From an uncultured Eubacteriales bacterium (GTDB taxonomy: Bacteria; Bacillota; Clostridia; Tissierellales; Peptoniphilaceae), in contig UQBO01000005.1 of NCBI GenBank assembly GCA_900539225.1, forward strand, positions 1-64,000: DNA of 64,000 bases, written 5' to 3'. Position 1 is the first letter of the stretch; every line of letters starts with the position of its first letter. Shown piece after piece: positions 1 through 8,450 of this stretch. The notes under the pieces were generated by a model. That model was not told the origin of the DNA. It did not search any database and saw only the letters and a program-made list of their open reading frames with translations. The position numbers and the translations under genes were made by a program.

Positions 1-130
1 TATCAGAATACCTCTCTTTTTTTTGTTTTTGTAACATATGTTATACCACATAACACACTATTAACATAGCAGTCATTTTATGATATGGAAAATTTTCGTT
101 TATATTTTGTTACAGTTTCAACTATACAAA

Positions 131-334
131 CTAATACTTCTCGGTAATTTCTATTTCTCCACTTCTTGATACAATTATTTTATCAATTTTATTGTATACA
201 TAAGCCTTCAATAAATTTTCTTCGTCTAAAACTGTAATATTCGTTGATTTCTCAGAATTGACTATATATGATCGAAACTCATCAAGTCTATGTTCTAGCA
301 ATATCTTTTTATCTTGGATTAGAGTTTTTTTCAT
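131..334 (-). CDS. small ORF, possible C-terminal remnant of a serine recombinase
   Basis: This is a 67-residue ORF starting with ATG directly after the stop of the truncated transposase (TAAATG). An AAGAGGAG ribosome binding site for it lies inside the end of the transposase frame. The C-terminus (KIDKIIVSRSGEIEITEKY) resembles the 'I.KI.V....IEI' ending of large serine recombinases, and the first half is charged and helical like their coiled-coil region. No catalytic domain is present. It is either a decayed fragment or an unrelated small protein. The recombinase link is inference from a short motif. Confidence 0.4.
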   Translation of the reverse strand: MKKTLIQDKKILLEHRLDEFRSYIVNSEKSTNITVLDEENLLKAYVYNKIDKIIVSRSGEIEITEKY

Positions 335-703
335 TTAAATACTCCTCTTAGCATTTTTTCCTGCTGTATCTACGTAATAGCCTCTGCACCAAAAATGTCT
401 GTTGCCATATTTATACTTCAGACTCGCATGTCTATCAAATATCATCAAGCTACTTTTCCCTTTTAAATATCCCATTATTTCTGAAACGCTATATTTAGGC
501 GGTATCTTAACTAACATATGAATGTGGTCTGGACATAATTCTGCCTCTATTATTTCTATTCCTTTTCTTGACAGAAGGTCTCTTAGTATTTTTCCTACAT
601 CTTCTTTTATTCTTCCATATATTATTTGCCTTCTATATTTGGGTGCAAATACAATATGGTATTTACAATCCCAAGTTGTATGTGATAAAATATCCTTATC
701 CAA
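335..703 (-). pseudogene. tnpA: IS200/IS605-family transposase TnpA, C-terminally truncated
   Basis: The 122-residue product matches the Y1 (HUH) single-strand transposase family: N-terminal YHIVFAPKYRR, the metal-binding HIH pair at about residues 60-62, and HFWCRGYYVDT near the end. Family members are usually about 130-155 residues and carry the catalytic tyrosine in the helix after YYVDT.G.N. Here similarity stops after AGKNAK and the frame ends at RSI, so that helix and tyrosine are missing and the enzyme is probably dead. The start is TTG at 703 with AAAGGAG upstream. A subterminal hairpin at 799-817 marks the 5' end of the element; no right end was found. Confidence 0.8.
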
Positions 704-798
704 TTGGATTAACTCCTTTCTGATATTTATTGTAGTTTGGTAGACTATTTTTATTATATCATGAAAGGAGTTTTTACTTGAAGCTAAAGCTACTTATT

Positions 799-817
799 CC
801 CCCAGCATAGCTGGGGG
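799..817. repeat. IS200-type left-end hairpin
   Basis: This is a perfect 8-bp stem (CCCCCAGC / GCTGGGGG) with a 3-nt loop, about 95 bp upstream of the tnpA start. G/C-rich subterminal hairpins of this kind are the TnpA recognition structures of IS200/IS605 elements. A second small stem (822-828 with 834-840) follows and runs into the exporter terminator. Confidence 0.65.
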
Positions 818-843
818 TTTTATTGTGGTCAACCCACAATAAA

Positions 844-869
844 ATAGGTGAAGATTTCTCTCCACCTAT
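844..869 (-). terminator. intrinsic terminator of the first ABC exporter (copy 1 of 3)
   Basis: On the minus strand a 9-bp core stem (AGGTGGAGA with TCTTCACCT, one G-T pair) closes a GAAA tetraloop and is followed by TTTTATT. The surrounding 43 bp (837-879) are identical to the sequence after the second exporter. Confidence 0.85.
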
Positions 870-879
870 AGTCAATTTA

Positions 880-2358
880 TCAAGCTACGACTTTTCTTTC
901 TAAATATATAGTCTCTACATTATTTAATTTATTAATAATGTCTTTATCGTGTGTAATCATTATAATTATCTTTCCTTTATCGTATAAGTCAGATATAAGC
1001 CTTGCAATTGCTTCTTTATTCTCAAGGTCTAAGAAGTTTGTAGGCTCATCTATTATATACACGCTCTTATCTGTTAGCAGTGATAGAACAAATTGCGCCT
1101 TCTTTCTTTGTCCTGATGACATCTTAGCTTTGTCCTCAAGCACGCCAAAGTTTGATATCAAGTAATCTGCTGGTATATAAACTATGTCCGAGTATGAAAG
1201 TTCTTTTAATTCATCGCCGTTAATATATATCCTGCCCTTATATCTCTTGTTATAATTAAGTATTGCCTCGACTATGGTTGTCTTGCCAGTACCATTGTCC
1301 CCGCAGATAATATTGATATGTGACGCATCAAAGCAAGCGTTGACTGTTTCATTCAAAATAGTATTATCTTTACTTAAGCACTCAAAATCTTTTAGTTCAA
1401 TAGTTTTTATTTTATCATCTTTATACTTAGCAGCTTCTATCTCTAAAAATTCAGCAAAGTTATTGATAGCTGGTTCATCACTTAAATACTCATTTCTTAT
1501 ATCAAAGAGCTCTTGCACTGGTCCCCAAAACTGTGAAACATAGATCTGTGAAGCAAAGAATGCACCTATGCTTATGCTGCCATTGAATACAAAATAACCT
1601 GATAGTATAGTCATCATAAGTATAACACCGTTTAAAATAAAATATATCATCCAGTTTTCAACTAAGGATTGTAATTTGAATTTTTTAAACAAAGTATTCT
1701 TATACTTATCCAAATAATCTTTAATATTAAAGAGCTGCTTCTTATCTAAAAGCCTTTCTGACTTGTTTATCTCATACTTGTCCAAGATGTATCCATTGAT
1801 ATTTTGTGTATTTTGAATGTTTTCTTCAGAGTAATCAGAAATTTTATCGCCAAGCTTGTATGAAACGTAAGCACCTACCGGCACACTTATAAGCATGACA
1901 AAGGCAAGTGGTACCGATATAGTAAGCATAATCACAAAGATGAAGACCATCGTGATGAATTGAAAAACTACATTGACTGGCGTCTTGAATATGTATTTAC
2001 TAACAGAATCAAGGTTATGTGTGATCTCTTGATTTATCTTGTCTCGGCTAATATTATTAGTTTTGAGATTGTATCTTAAAAGATTATCATCAAGCTTTTC
2101 ATATATATTAATGGTCGAGCGAGTACTTGCCTCTCCTTCAATGATGTCAAAAAAGTACATAATCGCTTGACCTGCCACAAACAAAATTATATTGTATATA
2201 GCATATAAAATCATCTTGTCAAAGTCTTTCGCAACTGATGCATCTATAAATATACCAGATAGATATGGACTTAAGAGAAAAGTTATTTTATATAGTATAT
2301 ATATGATTATGTAGTTAAAAAAGTCTTTATTCGAAACATATTTTCTTAGCTTCCACAT
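880..2358 (-). CDS. ABC exporter (fused membrane and ATP-binding domains)
   Basis: This 492-residue half-transporter has about six hydrophobic segments in residues 1-300 and a nucleotide-binding domain at about 330-490. Visible motifs are Walker A GDNGTGKTT (about 355), signature MSSGQRKKA (about 413), Walker B VYIIDEPTNFLD (about 436) and the H-loop histidine in ITHD. The signature is a degenerate LSGGQ. The protein is shorter than the usual 570-600 residues and is lean in both domains. It is the last of three consecutive exporter genes, but it has its own promoter and terminator. The substrate cannot be told from sequence; peptides, drugs or lipids are all possible. It may pair with a neighbouring half-transporter. 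Confidence 0.85.
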   Translation of the reverse strand: MWKLRKYVSNKDFFNYIIIYILYKITFLLSPYLSGIFIDASVAKDFDKMILYAIYNIILFVAGQAIMYFFDIIEGEASTRSTINIYEKLDDNLLRYNLKTNNISRDKINQEITHNLDSVSKYIFKTPVNVVFQFITMVFIFVIMLTISVPLAFVMLISVPVGAYVSYKLGDKISDYSEENIQNTQNINGYILDKYEINKSERLLDKKQLFNIKDYLDKYKNTLFKKFKLQSLVENWMIYFILNGVILMMTILSGYFVFNGSISIGAFFASQIYVSQFWGPVQELFDIRNEYLSDEPAINNFAEFLEIEAAKYKDDKIKTIELKDFECLSKDNTILNETVNACFDASHINIICGDNGTGKTTIVEAILNYNKRYKGRIYINGDELKELSYSDIVYIPADYLISNFGVLEDKAKMSSGQRKKAQFVLSLLTDKSVYIIDEPTNFLDLENKEAIARLISDLYDKGKIIIMITHDKDIINKLNNVETIYLERKVVA

Positions 2359-2384
2359 AGCTTATCACCCCCAATATTATATAT

Positions 2385-2413
2385 ATAATATCATGAGCTT
2401 AAATAAAGTGCAA
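2385..2413 (-). promoter_or_regulatory. promoter of the first ABC exporter
   Basis: On the minus strand TTGCAC (2408-2413) is separated by 17 bp from TATTAT (2385-2390). The predicted transcript starts about 20 nt before the gene and carries a GGGGGTGAT ribosome binding site. Confidence 0.65.
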
Positions 2414-2434
2414 TACCTTTATTTATTCAATAAA

Positions 2435-2460
2435 ATAGGTGAAGATTTCTCTCCACCTAT
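2435..2460 (-). terminator. intrinsic terminator of the second ABC exporter (copy 2 of 3)
   Basis: It has the same stem, GAAA loop and U-run as at 844-869. The 43 bp at 2428-2470 are identical to 837-879. Confidence 0.85.
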
Positions 2461-2467
2461 AGTCAAT

Positions 2468-4227
2468 TTACTCTTTATAATACAAAGATGACTGCATCTC
2501 ATAAAGCTCTCTGTAGTATGCATCGCTCTTCATCAAGGTCTCATGATTATCAAAAGCTTCAACTCGTCCATCTTTTAAGATAAGTATTTTATCCGCTTGC
2601 CTTACACTTGCTAGTCTATGTGTAATAAAAAATACAGTTTTTCCTTCTGTTAGCTCTAAAAATTTTTGAAATATCTCGTACTCGATTCTTGCATCAAGGG
2701 CAGATGTTGGCTCATCTAAGATAAGTATGGGCGCCCCTGAATAAAAAGCTCTTGCTAAAGCAAGTCTCTGCCACTGACCGCCTGATATATCCGTGCTGTC
2801 CTCAAACCTTTGTCCAAGCACCTTATCTAAATTAGCTGTAAAATCTTTATCAAATCCACTTTTCTTAAGAGCAAGCTCAATCTCGTCTTTATTTTCTTTT
2901 TTTTCCAAGTCAGATATCACAATATTTTCTCTTATGCTTAGATCAAATTTCGCAAAATCTTGAAATATGGCGGCTATCTTCTCTCTATATGCTTCATAGC
3001 TATAATTACTTATAGGCACTCCATTGATTAAGATGTCGCCATCATCAAGTTTATAAAATCTTGATAACAGTTTTACTAAAGTAGTTTTACCAGCACCATT
3101 CTCACCAACTATGGCAATTTTTTCACCTTTATTTACACTAAAGCTAATATTATTAAGTACTTTTTTATCACCATTAGGATAAGTAAAGCTAATATTTTTA
3201 AACTCAATACTGTCTATATCGTCTGGCATTTCAATGCTGCCACACTCAAAATCAGTTTTTATTTCATTAAATTTAAAAAACTTCTCCATGTAAAGCAAAG
3301 TGTCATAAAGTAGTGACGAATCTTCAATCAGCCTTGACATACTATTCATCGCATAAACAACGCTTGATGCAAAAAGCATTATTGCTCCAAGTCCAAGGCT
3401 GCCTTTTCTAATCGAGTAAATTATATAGATAAATGTTCCAACGCTAATTAAAGCTGTTACGATTAAAAAGAAAAGAGAATTTCTAAATTTTTTCTTTCTT
3501 TCCTTGTGTACACCCTTCTTAATCTTATTAAAAGAAGCTGTATATTTATCTATAAAAAATTTATATAAATTATAAAGTCTAACCTCTTTTATAGATTTTG
3601 AAGATAACAAAGTTTGACTATAGTACTCAAGCTTTCTTGACTCTTCACTATTAGAAACAAGTGTTTCAAAGGCTTGTGCTTGCAATGAGTAAGCTATAAT
3701 GGCTCAAACAGCATCGCCAAAGCTATAAGCACGTGAAAGCTAGCGAATATAAATAGCATTGAAACAAAGAGTATCGCATTAGAAATGATACTCGTTCCAA
3801 AAACCAATAAATTTACAGGTCTCCAACTTGATTCAGAGCTTAGAATTTCAATGTCATTGTAAAAATTATGATCTTCATAATAATCAATGGTCTCTATCTC
3901 TTCTGACTTTTTCATTATGTCATAGTTAAGCTTGTATGTTAAATCATCGGTTAACTTGCCTTGCACTAAAGTTACTAGTGGAGCAAAAACGTTATTCAAA
4001 AGAAAACTAAGTCCCCATGCAGCAAGAACGATGTATAAAATTTTATTGCTTAAACTGTAGACGTTATCAATCAAGTAATTTGCAATATACAAAGTTATCG
4101 ATGGCAGCAAAGCTTGCAAGGGAATCACTAGAATCAGTACAAAGACATTGCATTTAGACGTACGCCAAAGATACTTGAAGCTCTTAAAGTATAAAGTCAA
4201 GTAATTTTTCACATTATATTTTTTCAA
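2468..4227 (-). pseudogene. ABC exporter interrupted by a single frameshift
   Basis: Two adjacent frames together make one full-length exporter of about 590 residues. The 5' part (to 3694) encodes the first transmembrane segments and ends ...AMLFEPL-stop. The 3' part continues in another frame as IIAYSLQAQAFETLVSNSEE without its own ribosome binding site. One missing base near 3694-3700 explains the break. The downstream part keeps a complete ATPase: Walker A GENGAGKTTLV, signature ISGGQWQRLALARA, Walker B ILILDEPTSALD and H-loop ITHR. The best start is TTG at 4227, six bases after GAGGTG; a GTG at 4236 is less well placed. The gene may be recently inactivated, or the break may be a sequencing error. 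Confidence 0.75.
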
Positions 4228-4253
4228 TTGTTTCACCTCATGATATAATTATA

Positions 4254-4286
4254 TTATTTTCTTACATCATGTAAAATTACCCTCAT
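4254..4286 (-). promoter_or_regulatory. candidate 10-codon leader ORF upstream of the second exporter
   Basis: AGGAGG (4294-4299) stands seven bases before an ATG that opens a 10-codon frame (MRVILHDVRK) ending in TAA, inside the 5' leader of the exporter. The near-palindrome TTACATCATGTAA (4262-4274) lies within it. Leader peptides of this kind precede some ABC drug-transporter genes. Translation here is not proved. Confidence 0.4.
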
Positions 4287-4329
4287 CGTAATACCTCCTG
4301 TAAAATTTGTAAATTTTATTTACATCTTA

Positions 4330-4358
4330 ATTATACTACGTAATAATATTTTATTCAA
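4330..4358 (-). promoter_or_regulatory. promoter of the second ABC exporter
   Basis: TTGAAT (4353-4358), 17 bp, TATAAT (4330-4335) on the minus strand, immediately downstream of the terminator of the third exporter gene. It predicts a leader of roughly 90 nt containing the small ORF at 4254-4286. Confidence 0.6.
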
Positions 4359-4362
4359 CAAA

Positions 4363-4388
4363 ATAGGTGAAGATTTCTCTCCACCTAT
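4363..4388 (-). terminator. intrinsic terminator of the third ABC exporter (copy 3 of 3)
   Basis: The same hairpin as at 844-869 and 2435-2460. The 42-bp block 4356-4397 differs from the other two copies at only two positions. Similarity to copy 1 extends weakly into the stop-codon region. Confidence 0.85.
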
Positions 4389-4398
4389 AATCAATTTG

Positions 4399-6015
4399 TT
4401 AAGCACAAACTTCATTCATAAATATTACGCCATCGAATTTCTTTAGATATTCTTCGTCGTAATCGTGTGTTATAACTAGTCTTAATACGCCTTCAAGGTT
4501 TGTGATTATCTTCTTTACTTCTCTTGCGTTGTCTGGGTCAAGTCCTGTTGTTGGCTCGTCTAGTATAAGTATCTTTGGTTTTCTAATCATGGCTCTGGCT
4601 ATGGATATCCTTTCTTTTTCTCCTCCAAATGCTTGAAGCACATCAAGGGTACCTTCTTTTTCTTTCTTTGCTAAGCCCTCAAGATTTAATTTCTTAATTA
4701 TCTCTTTATACTCGTCACTATCTTCTTTTATAGAGCTGTCATACATTGTGATGTTATTAAATAAGCTGTCTTTAAATATCATGGCTTCTTGTGGTACTAC
4801 TGCGACGCTTTCAAACAAGGACTTTTCTGATATATCGTTTAAGTCTTGTCCATATACTGTAACTTCGCCTTTATATCCGTCAAGCTCTTTTGTTAATAGT
4901 CTTGCAAATGTTGATTTACCGCTACCGCTCTCGCCTATAACTGCATAAGAGCCTCCATCGGCTAATTCATATGAGAAGTTTTTAAATATATCTCTATCGT
5001 CAAAGGCAAAGCTAAAGTTTTTAACGCTTACTCCGTCTTTCACTTTTCCTGCTTCTAATGCTAAGGCTCTTCCCTTTGGAAGCTCTTCGTTACTCTTAAG
5101 CATATTTAAGAATTTATCTCCAACGCCTTTAGTCGATTTTATGTTGTTATACATCTCTATGGCATTTCCAACTGCGTCTGAAACTGATGTTATGAAGAAC
5201 ATTGACATGATTAGGTCACCTGTAGTAACTGTACCTTTTAGTATTAATAAAGCACCTAAAGATAAAATTACTAATTGGCTCAATAAACCTACTCCACGCA
5301 TCGATTGATTAAAGATATTCATTTTTATATTTGACTCTTTTATTGTTGATAAATTTTTACCTAAGACTCTTAGATAGCGATTTATAAAAGTTTCTTCATT
5401 GCCTGATTGTTTTATAGGGTGTGATCCAAAAACAATTTCTTTTATTCCGCCAAATTTTTCTTCATTTGACTGAGAAACTTCCATTTGAAGCTTTTGCAAT
5501 TTTTTAGTGACAAACTTACTTAAGAAGAATGGTAAAAGTGAAAATACTAAGCTTAGTGCGCAAAAGTATGGACTAATTAAAAATAAACCAACTAAAAAAA
5601 CTATAGCTTGTATTACATAGCTTGCAAAATGACTAAGAGTTAAAAAATAATCTCTTCTTAGTATGTTTAAGTCCTCATTCATTAAATTTATGTAATAATC
5701 ATTTGATTTCTTGTCATATATAGCTGTTGGCGTTAAAAATACTGCTCTGCAATAATCTCTGTTTAATGATAAGGCAACGTTATTTGAAAAATTGTTGCTA
5801 GAATTAAGCATTAGATAAGAATTAAAAACCCATAGAACTATGAATAAAAGTGCATATAAAGAGCTTTTTTTGATGATTTCGAAGTTTCCTGCTCCTGCCG
5901 CATCAACAACTTTACCCATATTTCTTGTTATAAAATAAAATGATACAGTGCTTAGTAGTGCAAATAAAATTGATAGAATCAAATATTTTAAATTTGCTTT
6001 AATGTACTTTTTCAT
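4399..6015 (-). CDS. ABC exporter (fused membrane and ATP-binding domains)
   Basis: This 538-residue half-exporter has a membrane domain at about 1-300 and an ATPase at about 335-538. Motifs are Walker A GESGSGKSTFA (about 363), signature FGGEKERISIARA (about 463, replacing LSGGQ), Walker B ILILDEPTTGLD (about 485) and H-loop THD. It starts with ATG after TAGGAGG. The signature variant and the shortened linker also occur, in different forms, in the other exporters here, which suggests old divergence. Substrate unknown. Its promoter and terminator make it an independent unit. Confidence 0.85.
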   Translation of the reverse strand: MKKYIKANLKYLILSILFALLSTVSFYFITRNMGKVVDAAGAGNFEIIKKSSLYALLFIVLWVFNSYLMLNSSNNFSNNVALSLNRDYCRAVFLTPTAIYDKKSNDYYINLMNEDLNILRRDYFLTLSHFASYVIQAIVFLVGLFLISPYFCALSLVFSLLPFFLSKFVTKKLQKLQMEVSQSNEEKFGGIKEIVFGSHPIKQSGNEETFINRYLRVLGKNLSTIKESNIKMNIFNQSMRGVGLLSQLVILSLGALLILKGTVTTGDLIMSMFFITSVSDAVGNAIEMYNNIKSTKGVGDKFLNMLKSNEELPKGRALALEAGKVKDGVSVKNFSFAFDDRDIFKNFSYELADGGSYAVIGESGSGKSTFARLLTKELDGYKGEVTVYGQDLNDISEKSLFESVAVVPQEAMIFKDSLFNNITMYDSSIKEDSDEYKEIIKKLNLEGLAKKEKEGTLDVLQAFGGEKERISIARAMIRKPKILILDEPTTGLDPDNAREVKKIITNLEGVLRLVITHDYDEEYLKKFDGVIFMNEVCA

Positions 6016-6063
6016 AAATTACCTCCTAATAATAAACCGCTCTTCTTTAAAGTCATTATATCT

Positions 6064-6091
6064 ATTATACCCCACCCATAATATTTGTCAA
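6064..6091 (-). promoter_or_regulatory. promoter of the third ABC exporter
   Basis: TTGACA (6086-6091), 16 bp, TATAAT (6064-6069) on the minus strand. The predicted leader is about 40 nt. Confidence 0.7.
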
Positions 6092-6125
6092 GTTCATATA
6101 ATTTATTTTCATGCTAAAGCAAAAA

Positions 6126-6150
6126 ATGGAGCCTCATCATAAGGCCCCAT
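6126..6150 (-). terminator. intrinsic terminator of the C69 dipeptidase
   Basis: On the minus strand ATGGGGCCT pairs with AGGCTCCAT (one G-T pair) around a 7-nt loop, followed by six T. Confidence 0.8.
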
Positions 6151-6171
6151 CCATATACATAATTCTAAATT

Positions 6172-7587
6172 TTATAAGTTTTTATCCATTTGGAATGTTA
6201 ATTTTGAAGTGAACAAAGCTCTTGTTGCGTAATCTTGTAATTGTTTCTTTGTTTCTTCGATGAAGTAAGTAGCTGTCTTTTGGTTTTCTTCTGTCAAGTA
6301 CTTCATAAGTGCCTTATCGTCTAAGCCCTTTGCTCCCTTTTGTACTTCCATAACTCTTTGTCTGCCATAGATGGCCATACGTTGTAGAAATTCGTGTGTG
6401 TCTCTGTTGAATAGCTTGTAGTGTTCTTCTGCATAGTATGCAAAGACTTTTGCTAGCCAGTAAGCGTTGTCGATGTCCATCTTTTCAGGAACTGTTCTGT
6501 ATTCTTTTGGTGTGTCTTCAACGTAGTTAAAGAACGGTACGTATGGGTTGAATGCTGTTGTTCCGAAGGATAACCAAGTTACTCCTCTAAGTTTTTCATC
6601 TAGGTCTGGATATACTTGTAAGATGTGTGAGTGAGCTGTTCTTGATAGTGAGATGCATCTGAATCTCTTCTTTTCTTGCTCTGTTCCTTGCCAGCCTAAT
6701 GGGTCAAATTCTGTTTCGTTATAGTGTGAGCCTAAAACTTTAGCGCAATCTTCAACTGAGATCTTTCTTGTAGCTTTCTTTATAAATGGTATGTCGCCAC
6801 AAGTTGGGTCACAGTCACATGAGGATAGTAGTTTGTGTGCGTACCAAGCTCTTGGTGTGTTATAAACTCTGTCTAGCTCTCTATATGTGCCGAAAACTTT
6901 TCTAAAGTTAAATCCTTCGAAGTCCGGATTTAAGTTATTTTCTTTAACAAATTCTTCCATGCCTTCTGACCACATATAGTTTTCTTTATCATTATAGTCT
7001 ATTTGCTCGATGCAAACATGGTTTGGAGCAACTGCGTAACAATCATCAGGTATTCTAACTGCTACCCAGTGATGTCCTGTAGGTATCTCCATGTACCAAG
7101 CTTCGTCCTTGTCTGCGAACAAAATACCATTGCCTTCAGCTGAACCATATTTCTTAATAAGTTCGCCTAAGAATTTAATTCCGTCACGAGCTGATTTTGC
7201 ATATGGTGTAACTAAGTCATTTATAGCATCTTCTGCGATACCATCAAGTACTAGTGGGTCAAGAGCTAAAACTCTTTCGTTGCCGTATAAGCTTTCAGTC
7301 GAGCTAACTGCAACGCCTAGTTCGTTAAAACCTGCTTCAGCATAAGCACCTGGCTCGTTCTTATCGTCTGATGGGATAGCTGTATATCTCATAGCGCCCT
7401 TTGGTAATTCAACTTTAACCTTTGTGTTATCTGATTCATAAGTGCTTCCGTTTGGTTTATCTTCATGAACCACAAATTTCTTTAGGTTTATAGCGTCGTG
7501 GTAGTCTTCGTTTCTCGCGATGATTATAGTTCCATCTATAGACGCTTTTTTACCAACTAATATAGTTGTACACTCTGTTTTTCTCAT
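6172..7587 (-). CDS. pepD: C69-family dipeptidase (PepD type)
   Basis: An Ntn-hydrolase of 471 residues that releases dipeptides or N-terminal residues in the cytoplasm. The N-terminus CTTILVGKKASIDGT with IARNED is the C69 signature, with Cys6 as the expected nucleophile exposed by autoprocessing of a five-residue propeptide. Length matches the Lactobacillus PepD group. There is no signal peptide, so it is an intracellular peptidase, consistent with an amino-acid- or peptide-fermenting life. It is monocistronic, starts with ATG after AAGGAGG and has its own promoter and terminator. Confidence 0.88.
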   Translation of the reverse strand: MRKTECTTILVGKKASIDGTIIIARNEDYHDAINLKKFVVHEDKPNGSTYESDNTKVKVELPKGAMRYTAIPSDDKNEPGAYAEAGFNELGVAVSSTESLYGNERVLALDPLVLDGIAEDAINDLVTPYAKSARDGIKFLGELIKKYGSAEGNGILFADKDEAWYMEIPTGHHWVAVRIPDDCYAVAPNHVCIEQIDYNDKENYMWSEGMEEFVKENNLNPDFEGFNFRKVFGTYRELDRVYNTPRAWYAHKLLSSCDCDPTCGDIPFIKKATRKISVEDCAKVLGSHYNETEFDPLGWQGTEQEKKRFRCISLSRTAHSHILQVYPDLDEKLRGVTWLSFGTTAFNPYVPFFNYVEDTPKEYRTVPEKMDIDNAYWLAKVFAYYAEEHYKLFNRDTHEFLQRMAIYGRQRVMEVQKGAKGLDDKALMKYLTEENQKTATYFIEETKKQLQDYATRALFTSKLTFQMDKNL

Positions 7588-7632
7588 AAAATAACCTCCT
7601 TAATTTACACACATAGTTTTGCCTATATATTT

Positions 7633-7662
7633 ATTATACATCTAAATATATTAATACGTCAA
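7633..7662 (-). promoter_or_regulatory. promoter of the C69 dipeptidase
   Basis: TTGACG (7657-7662), 18 bp, TATAAT (7633-7638) on the minus strand. Confidence 0.6.
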
Positions 7663-7713
7663 GCGAATTATCCCTTTATCTTGATAATTTTTTAATATGG
7701 CCTAGACGCAAAA

Positions 7714-7741
7714 AAGAGTAGGCATAGATGCGCCTACTCTT
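7714..7741 (-). terminator. intrinsic terminator of ahpC
   Basis: On the minus strand AAGAGTAGGC pairs with GCCTACTCTT across an 8-nt loop, followed by a T-run. Confidence 0.85.
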
Positions 7742-7750
7742 GTAAATATC

Positions 7751-8320
7751 TTAGATTGTACCTACTAGGTCCATGCCTGGTGTAAGTGTGTCTTCGCCTG
7801 GCATCCAGTTAGCTGGGCAGACTTTGTCTCCGTGTTCGTTAACGAATTTTGAAGCTTCTACCTTTCTTAGTAATTCCTTAGGGCTTCTGCCTATACCCAT
7901 ATCGTGGATTTCATATGCAGTGATAACGCCGTCTGGATTGATTACGAAAGATCCTCTGTAAGCTTGACCTTCTTCTTCATTTAAAACTCCAAGCATTCTA
8001 GAAAGTTCAAATGCTCTATCAGCTAGCATAACGTATTTAGCTTTTGAAACTGCTGGAGATGTTTTTTGCCATTCCATGTGAACAAATTCGGAGTCAGTTG
8101 AAACTGAATATACTTCGCAGCCAGCTTTCTTAAAGTTTTCATATTCTTCAGCAAGAGCTTCTAATTCAGTTGGGCATACAAATGTAAAGTCTCCTGGGTA
8201 GAAGAAAAGTACGCTCCAGTGACCCTTTAAGTCTTCGTTTGTTACTTGAAAGAAGTCCTTTCCTGCTTGAAATGCATTTACCTTAAATTCGTCTAATTGT
8301 TTACCTATTAAATTTGTCAT
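7751..8320 (-). CDS. ahpC: peroxiredoxin AhpC
   Basis: A typical 2-Cys peroxiredoxin of 189 residues that reduces hydrogen peroxide and organic peroxides in the cytoplasm. The peroxidatic cysteine is in FYPGDFTFVCPTE (about Cys49) and the resolving cysteine in GDKVCPANW (about Cys168). Length and ends match AhpC (family 186-190). No ahpF reductase gene is adjacent, so the reducing partner must be encoded elsewhere. An ATG start follows AAGGAGG. It is divergent from the DUF1576 gene, sharing a 130-bp intergenic region. Confidence 0.95.
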   Translation of the reverse strand: MTNLIGKQLDEFKVNAFQAGKDFFQVTNEDLKGHWSVLFFYPGDFTFVCPTELEALAEEYENFKKAGCEVYSVSTDSEFVHMEWQKTSPAVSKAKYVMLADRAFELSRMLGVLNEEEGQAYRGSFVINPDGVITAYEIHDMGIGRSPKELLRKVEASKFVNEHGDKVCPANWMPGEDTLTPGMDLVGTI

Positions 8321-8450
8321 TTATACCTCCTTATTGAGCCTTTCGCTCGATTTATATATACCCAATTCGCCTAAATAAATCACAAAAAATATTATATCAA
8401 TTCTAAGCATTTTTATGGTAAAATATATATAAGATAAGGAGGCGCATAGC

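Noticed and set aside
1..130. Feature at the window start
   Set aside because: AT-rich, no frame, stem or promoter that stands out; nothing could be supported.
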